NCBI RefSeq assembly: GCF_902635505.1
Contig: NC_045427.1
Coordinates: forward strand, 512,385,665-512,449,664
Length of the DNA: 64,000 nucleotides
Direction of reading: 5' to 3'
DNA from: Sarcophilus harrisii
Lineage: Eukaryota > Chordata > Mammalia > Dasyuromorphia > Dasyuridae
Of this stretch, positions 58,011 through 64,000 are shown piece by piece. The notes beneath the pieces were generated by a model that was given only the letters and a program-made list of their open reading frames with translations, did no database searches and was not told where the DNA came from. The stretch's first letter is position 1; each line of letters starts with the position of its first letter. Both the position numbers and the translations under genes were made by a program.

Positions 58011-61000
58011 CTCTTTCTTTGAAGAAATAAAGGTATCCTCAATGAGAGCTCTTTGCATCAAGCTGCCTAATTTTGTCTTAACCTTCATCTATTCTCCTGC
58101 TTTCCATACCTAGGCAGCTTGTACTTGCTTTTCTAGTTTGAGGCTTCAAAGACCCTGATTGTTTATATCTCAATTGTTAGATTGCTTATTTCCCTTTGGA
58201 AATATTCTTATTGGCTGCTTCCTAAACAAATCAAGATTTTGTCTCATTTCAGCATTTCTTTGCTTTTTCTCTCTCACACTCTTTTTCATTCCCTAGCTAT
58301 GAACTATGATCCTTTGACAGCTCTTCTAATCTTGATTCATATACTCATCAGACACACATCCAGCAGCCAGCATCTTATCACAGAGATATAAAAACATTAA
58401 AACCAATTGAAAAGATGTGTTTTCTACTTTTCTTTCTAGGAGACTAATAGAGCAAGATCCTCCTTGCTATCTGTCCAAAATGAGAGAATTTAATTCTAAG
58501 TTTCAGGTAGCTAATTTCTCTTAGCAAACTCTTAGTAATTTAATTCAGTTATAAAATTACTCTGAAATTTTAAATTGTTTTTAATTCATTATAATACAAT
58601 GGAGCAAAATAAGAAGTCATTAAACTGGCTCTTGTTGGATTGAGTTAGGTGACAGAAGCTACCAGATAGAGTGCTTGATAGGAAAACCGTGACTAAATGA
58701 TGAAAAAGACTGAAGTTTTAAAATAAGTTTAAGTCTGCAGTGAGTTCTGAAATCATGTTGATCAGCTGGGGCAGCAGTTATAAAGTTAAGGCATGTAAAC
58801 CACAGGTCACATTTTTAAAAAGCTATTAAATTATGTTTTGTATGTATGACGATATTACGATCAATATACCATAGATTCTGTGATTTCATCACTGTGTGGG
58901 TATTTCTTTCTCTCTATTGGCAGATTGTTAAACAACTTGGCTAATCAAGAAAAATTTATCAGTGGATTCTGGTTGTAGTTAGCCAAGTTGGTTTTCTCCC
59001 CAAACAATTGACACCTTGTCCCTTTGTATTCTAATTCTTACTGCATTGATTGTGTTCCAGAAGACAGATATATCTCCATGCCACAATAAGGGAAAACTTG
59101 GCTGGAAGCATAAAATTAATTTATTGGAGATGATTTTTAATAAGGATGTAGGATTCTAATGGTTGTCTATGAAGAGGCAAATGATGCATGATTGCTGGCC
59201 ATATGTCCATCTTGAATCAGAAGATATAGAATGATTAGGATTTGTTGGTGGTTCAGGGTTAAAGAAAAGAGTGTACATTTTACTCAGAGACATAGACACT
59301 ATGTGGAAGGCAAGCAATAATGATCAAGAGATCAAGGGTAAATTGGAACAAGGAAACAGAATATTCAGCATCTTAGTTCCAGAGAATAAAGATTCTGTTA
59401 ATCAATAGGGAATAACAATTCCATTACAAATTGAACATTTAGAATAGTTAATAGTTTTTTTTTTGTTTTTGTTTTTTGTTTTTAATCAATTAAGCTAAGG
59501 AATGAAGGAGTTTAGAAATTTGCCAGTAGAAAAAGGGAGTAACCATATACTGATGAAATTACAGAACCCATGATATGATTTTATAATAATACATTTATAC
59601 ATACAAATAATTCAAAAGCATGAGATGTTTATTATGAGGACACAAAAAGCAACCCCGGCTCATTGATGGGAGTGCTGGTTCTGGTGAATACCCCTGACAA
59701 AGGTCTGGAAGTAGAGACCAAACACATTTAAGACATATCAGCTGCAGAGATGCGATTTAATTATGAGTTAAATCTCTGGGATTAAGCAACACAGGCATAG
59801 GAAGCTTTGGGGGAAATAATAGTTTATTCATAAATAACCTTCTGGAAATGGCTTGTCTTTTTATTCCAGTTTTATTTATATGCTAACATAGTTGAATTGA
59901 TCCCAGGAGGACTGGAAGCATACAATAGCTCCTCTTTAAATTTAGTGTCCCATCTTTTAAACTTTAAATAACTTTTTTATCACCTCTTTTTTTCTCTTGA
60001 TGTAACAGAATACATTTTTTTCTAATGAAAAACAGGCATACCTCCTATAAGGTTGCCTCAGTCATGATTTTAAATCATATTTATAAATTATAATGAAGTA
60101 CTGCCATAAAACTGCAAAATCTTTGTAGCTCTAAATGTAGCTCATATGTCATTTGGCCCATTGATCTTTTATAACTTTGCTTCTCTGTCACTAATTCACT
60201 TCTTTAAAGTTTTTGCCTTTAACATTGTATTTTCAGAGAACTGATTAATGCAATTAATCAGGGAATCTCTATATTTATAGGGATAGGGATACATTCAGAT
60301 ATACAGGAAACTACTGGATGAACAAAGTTCAGGGTGAGTTTGTAATTCTAAATAGGTCAGAAGAATACCATGTGGAGTTAATCTCTTTGTAATTTCTTTA
60401 CCTCTTGTTCTTTCATGTTATTTCTCTCTTTGTTTATATACTTTTAACATAGTGATTCATTTCATCTTTGTGGATATTTTAATAGAGAGGAAAAATGCAT
60501 ACTTAAGCGTGGAAGAGTATGTTTGAAACACAACTAGCCATATTTGAGGGAAAGAGTAATTTGTAAGGCTTATGCCTGTCCTACATACCACTGTTATTTG
60601 ATGGAAACTAGATAAAATGCAGAGCTTGAGAGAATCTACATGGTGCCCAAAGGTCCTAACTAGCCACTAGGGAACAAAAAACACTTTTATTACCACGTTG
60701 GGTTCTAGTAGAATACTAGGATAAATAAGTGTTGGTCCTTGGAAGAGTCAGTAGAGAAGGTAAAAAAATGTTCACATGTAATTACAATATAAAATTCCAT
60801 AGCAAATGCACATGAGATGAGTAAGATTCCATGAGTTTTCTAATTCTAATTGTATTTTCAGTGACAATAAATATCATATCTAAATGACCTAATATCACAT
60901 CACATTAATCTAAGTTAATTCTGCAATTTCAGGTTGATAGATTGATTACTTCCTCTGTAAACTTCAGTTCTTTCCAATGCCCCATTGATTTTTAGAAACA

Positions 61001-61395
61001 TTTCTAAGTTTATTATCCACCCCTCTAATAAAACATTTTTAAAAATATTCATTATTTCTCTTGGATTTCTGATGTTCGGTTTCTACCTGTCATTTAGGTA
61101 AAATTTTTACGTCTCTCTTTAGGTTTACTCTACTTAGTCATCAGGCATAGTTTGGTGCAATGGTTGATAGCTCTAAAACCAGACTGAAGACTTGTGGGTA
61201 ATAAAATATTGAGCTTTTAAAAATTTCTTCTAAGATATTTGAGGTATGTTGGAATATTTTCACTTTTCTGTGATGTTTCTCCTTTAAGATCCTAAGGAAA
61301 ATAAATGTTTTCCCCTAAAGACAGGGATGGTGATGAGTGGGGCTACTAATTGGTAGAGACTGAACAAAATAAATTAAAACTCTGTATATTTAATG
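58011..61395. other. Intronic, no repeat recognised
   Basis: About 3.4 kb, AT-rich, with a TTTTG-rich run at about 59455-59480. It is the longest stretch of the window without a recognised element and shows no TSR-like exon. Confidence 0.4.
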
Positions 61396-61399
61396 AGTC

Positions 61400-61575
61400 T
61401 TCATTTATCCCAGATGTAGTTTGTTTGAACATAGCCATTTACACAGTGTCTCTCCTATTAGACTTTGAGCTACTCAAAAGCAGAAAATATCTTTTGCTTT
61501 TTTTGTATCCCTAATAGCTAACTCACTGTCTGGTCCACAGTAGAGGCTAAAAAAATATTTATTAACTGATTGACT
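61400..61575 (+). repeat. LINE L2 3' end, sense
   Basis: 'tattagactttgagctactc', 'tttgtatccctaatagc', 'cactgtctggtccacagtag' and 'atttattaactgattgac'. Confidence 0.8.
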
Positions 61576-62685
61576 TTAAGTAGATACAACTTTGAGATTA
61601 GCAGTTGTCCAGTCAAGTAGCTCTGTTTTTTTTTTTTTTTCCTTTTAATATAGCTTTCTCCTGCAAATGTCAAATACATGCTTATTGGTACATACTAGTG
61701 TAAAGTTGGTCTTATTATTCTGAGGGGGTACCACATATGTCTTTCCTAATTAGGGGTTATATATAAGCCAAGATTATGACAAAATGCCTTTATATAGTAC
61801 TTGGTTTTCGAAACAAGGATTAACAACAATATCAATCAATATAAAAGCATACCCTTAAAGAAAAGTTCCTGATTCATGTCCTTAGATCCTACTGAAGTAT
61901 TTCCTTATTAAGAAAAATTTTACTTTATATAAATGCGTCAACCCTTGTTAATTGCAAAATTGATTTAATTATAAAATATCAAAGTCCCTGAATACTTTGG
62001 CTAAATTATTATTTTACTAGTTACTAACAAATTAAGGAAATAGAGCATATGATTTATTGTGGTGACTCAAGATTCTATTTCTTAATATTTTAAGGAAAGA
62101 ACAATAGATTTTTCAGAGTAAAAGTGAGAAAAAAAATTCCAACAGATGCAAGAGTGAATGTTTGGAAATAAATAATTAATTTATGATTTAGAAGTTTAAA
62201 AAGAAGAAACATAACTTTGGTTTGTTTTTTCAGCTTTCAACTTTCATGGCTTAAAAATCTTTTTAAGGAAGAAAAAATACTAATTACAAAAATATCTCCT
62301 TCAATGAAGAGGATGGTAAATGCATTCATTGCTAACTTTAAATAATTTCAAATTAAGTGTTGATCTAGCAAAGGAACATTTCAAAATGAAGGCAAACTTA
62401 CTTCAAAGGTGGGATGAAGGGGGGATTTATATGTTATCATTAAAGGAAAAAATAGCTTTAGTACAAGTAAAATGAACCTTGACTAACTTTTCAGATAGAA
62501 TTATACCATTGAAAATAAGCATATAAAATGGCTTGAGCCATGGAACACTAAATTGCTTAAATAATGGGTCTCCTAAGAACATTTTGAGTTTAATGTAATT
62601 TATTAATCATTTAGTGATTTCTCACTGATTGTTCTTCACACAAAGCACTTGACAAACTACCCATACAAGGTCACCATGATATACA
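61576..62685. other. Intronic, nothing recognised
   Basis: T14 at about 61627-61640. No repeat assigned. Confidence 0.4.
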
Positions 62686-62687
62686 CT

Positions 62688-62860
62688 GAACTTGAATCAG
62701 AAATTTAGTTGGAATCCTGGTTCTGTTACTTATAATCTGTGTGACTCAGGCAAAGTTCTGAATCTTTCTGGGCCTTTGTTCTTCGTGGGTAAAATGAGGG
62801 CAATGGACTTATTATCTAATAGTTCAGATCTGTGCTCCAATAAGCATAATTTTCTTCAAT
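62688..62860 (+). repeat. MIR-like CORE-SINE, sense
   Basis: 'gaatcctggttctgttac', 'tgtgtgactcaggcaaag', 'tctttctgggcctttgttc' and 'gtaaaatgagggcaatgg'. Confidence 0.8.
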
Positions 62861-63715
62861 TACAGATGGCTCCAAATTCATCCATATAGACCACTAAGGC
62901 TGGTCAATAATTTTGTTTTCAAATTCTGGCACATCAACAATGTCTCTTATATATTCTTCCTCTTAGAATGTTACAGCTAAAAAATAATACTGATTTTTTT
63001 TAACATGCAGTTAGAATTAGGGGGATGGACCAATAATAGTTAGACTAGAATCAAGATTTATTGTTAAATTTTTCAGGAGACCAGTTATCTCCATTGTCTG
63101 GGTATATGCCATTTGCTCTCTTTAGCTTGAGGCCTGGCTCCTTACAAGTCACACCGATGCCCCAAGGGCCATGTTATGGATCCACATTTACATGACTAAT
63201 GATTTGGAAACCAAGAGCAAACCACATGAGCTGGACATCTGCAGACAATGAACAAGGAGGCCAAAACCAATAAGTTCAGACAAATGGTCCCAAGGAGATT
63301 GCTTCACAAAGAATAAAATAAGTTACATTTGGAAAATGAAAACTAATAGGATTATCTCCTACTACTTCCCTACACTTTATGTTCTAACCAAATCATTCCC
63401 TAAACCTGTTTTCTATCTCTGTGTCTTTACCTATATCATTTCTTCCATGTGGCTTGCTCACTTGTCCATTGGAATCTTGCCTTTTCTTCCATTAGAATGC
63501 TCATTGGCTTACTTGTATCCTTGTCTTTCAGGATAAGCTATTGTAGAAATCTTAATTTATATAATTCAGGTAGCTAAAGGCTGGGTCTGACATTACAGGT
63601 TTATCAATGTTCTCTTCAGTGGTATGTGTTGTGTATATAGGGGTGAGGTGGTGGTGATGGAGCTGGTGATGGTGGAGTTTAATAAAAATTATGACTTGCA
63701 CTCCCTCTCTCTTAC
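62861..63715. other. Intronic, nothing recognised
   Basis: Sequence next to the 63716 exon with no repeat assigned. The frame at 63336-63536 has no family signal. Confidence 0.4.
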
Positions 63716-63889
63716 CCTTTCACTCCATTCGGTCAGGAACCAGCTCTTCGCACAGGCCCCCATATCACAGTTTTCAATATCATTCGGCCGGAGCTTCATG
63801 TTACATTCTTCATCATCTACAACATCCCCGATGTTGCTGACACATTTCACATCTCGAGTCCTTTGTCCTACACCACATGGTACCGAACA
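63716..63889 (-). CDS. THSD4: THSD4 internal exon: TSP type 1 repeat (first in window)
   Basis: This exon encodes 58 residues in phase 0 at both ends, starting at the first TSR cysteine (CSVPCGVGQRTRDVKC...). The six cysteines are in the usual CxxxC...C...C...C...C layout, and the exon ends in the tryptophan motif of the next repeat (SWFLTEWSER). The acceptor is a T-rich tract ending in TAG just above 63889, and the donor is AGG|GTAAGA at 63715-63714. The next exon resumes at Cys, giving WSERC at the junction, one residue longer than the usual WSxC. TSRs of ADAMTS-like proteins bind extracellular matrix; THSD4 is known to bind fibrillin-1 and promote microfibril assembly. The family call is firm. 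The paralogue call rests on recall of the THSD4 C-terminus and on ADAMTSL4 being its nearest relative. All upstream exons lie outside the window. Confidence 0.9.
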
Positions 63890-64000
63890 CTAAAAGAAAA
63901 TACCTGTTAGGTCAGCGGAATATCAGATCTTATTTATTGTAGAGAAAAAAATAATAATAATAACTGTCACATAATATCTTAAAAATTTTTAAGTTCTTTA

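Larger units (their letters stand above)
51917..63715 (-). other. THSD4 intron (11.8 kb)
   Basis: A phase 0 intron with donor GTAAGA next to 63716 and acceptor TTGCAG next to 51916. It contains MIR-like, L2, SINE and L1 fragments plus TA-rich microsatellites. About 3.4 kb (58011-61395) has no repeat I recognise. Confidence 0.8.

Noticed and set aside
1-64000. CRISPR arrays, operons, prophages or bacterial mobile elements
   Set aside because: Splice-bounded exons, LINEs, SINEs and microsatellites show a vertebrate genome; the only regular spacings are microsatellites and the 24-bp triplication.

Overview
The window is vertebrate genomic DNA and almost certainly metatherian (marsupial). It is AT-rich, has small exons separated by kilobase introns, and is dense in interspersed repeats. 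The repeat mix points to a marsupial: tRNA-type SINEs opening with the motif 'cagctaggtagtacaatgaa' or similar, some ending in an RTE/BovB-like tail (agtcggacac... type); L1 3' ends of the marsupial kind; and very many MIR-like CORE-SINE, L2 and CR1/L3 copies. The species cannot be fixed by eye.

Only one gene is well supported. It lies on the minus strand and is the 3' part of THSD4 (ADAMTSL6), a secreted extracellular-matrix protein of the ADAMTS-like family. In transcript order its exons are 63716-63889, 51743-51916, 26562-26741, 22379-22523 and 20455-20597. All five have consensus AG/GT borders and join in one open frame of 816 nt (271 residues plus stop). They encode four complete six-cysteine thrombospondin type 1 repeats (TSRs) and a C-terminal six-cysteine PLAC domain. 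The N-terminal part of the gene lies beyond the right edge. The introns in the window are about 11.8, 25.0, 4.0 and 1.8 kb.

Positions 1-20454 are 3'UTR plus downstream intergenic DNA. Two AATAAA signals lie 100-134 bases after the stop. This flank holds a stack of antisense L1 3' ends (3.3-9.9 kb), a 145-bp-arm inverted repeat (9973-10525), a head-on pair of L1 fragments (11.1-12.5 kb), CR1/L3 and MIR-like copies, and a TG microsatellite next to a purine tract. The 25-kb intron (26742-51742) holds an antisense L2 carrying RT-domain coding remnants, a sense CR1/L3 LINE broken up by later insertions including a fossil LTR-like unit, a triple nest (SINE inside a hAT-type element inside a MIR-like copy), an L1 ORF2 C-terminal remnant, and long CT/TA and TA/CA microsatellites.

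I see no CRISPR array, no tRNA or rRNA gene, no other intact protein gene and nothing that looks like a new multi-gene system. The remaining open frames are chance or repeat-derived. Repeat families were assigned from remembered consensus patterns without alignment, so repeat borders are approximate unless stated.
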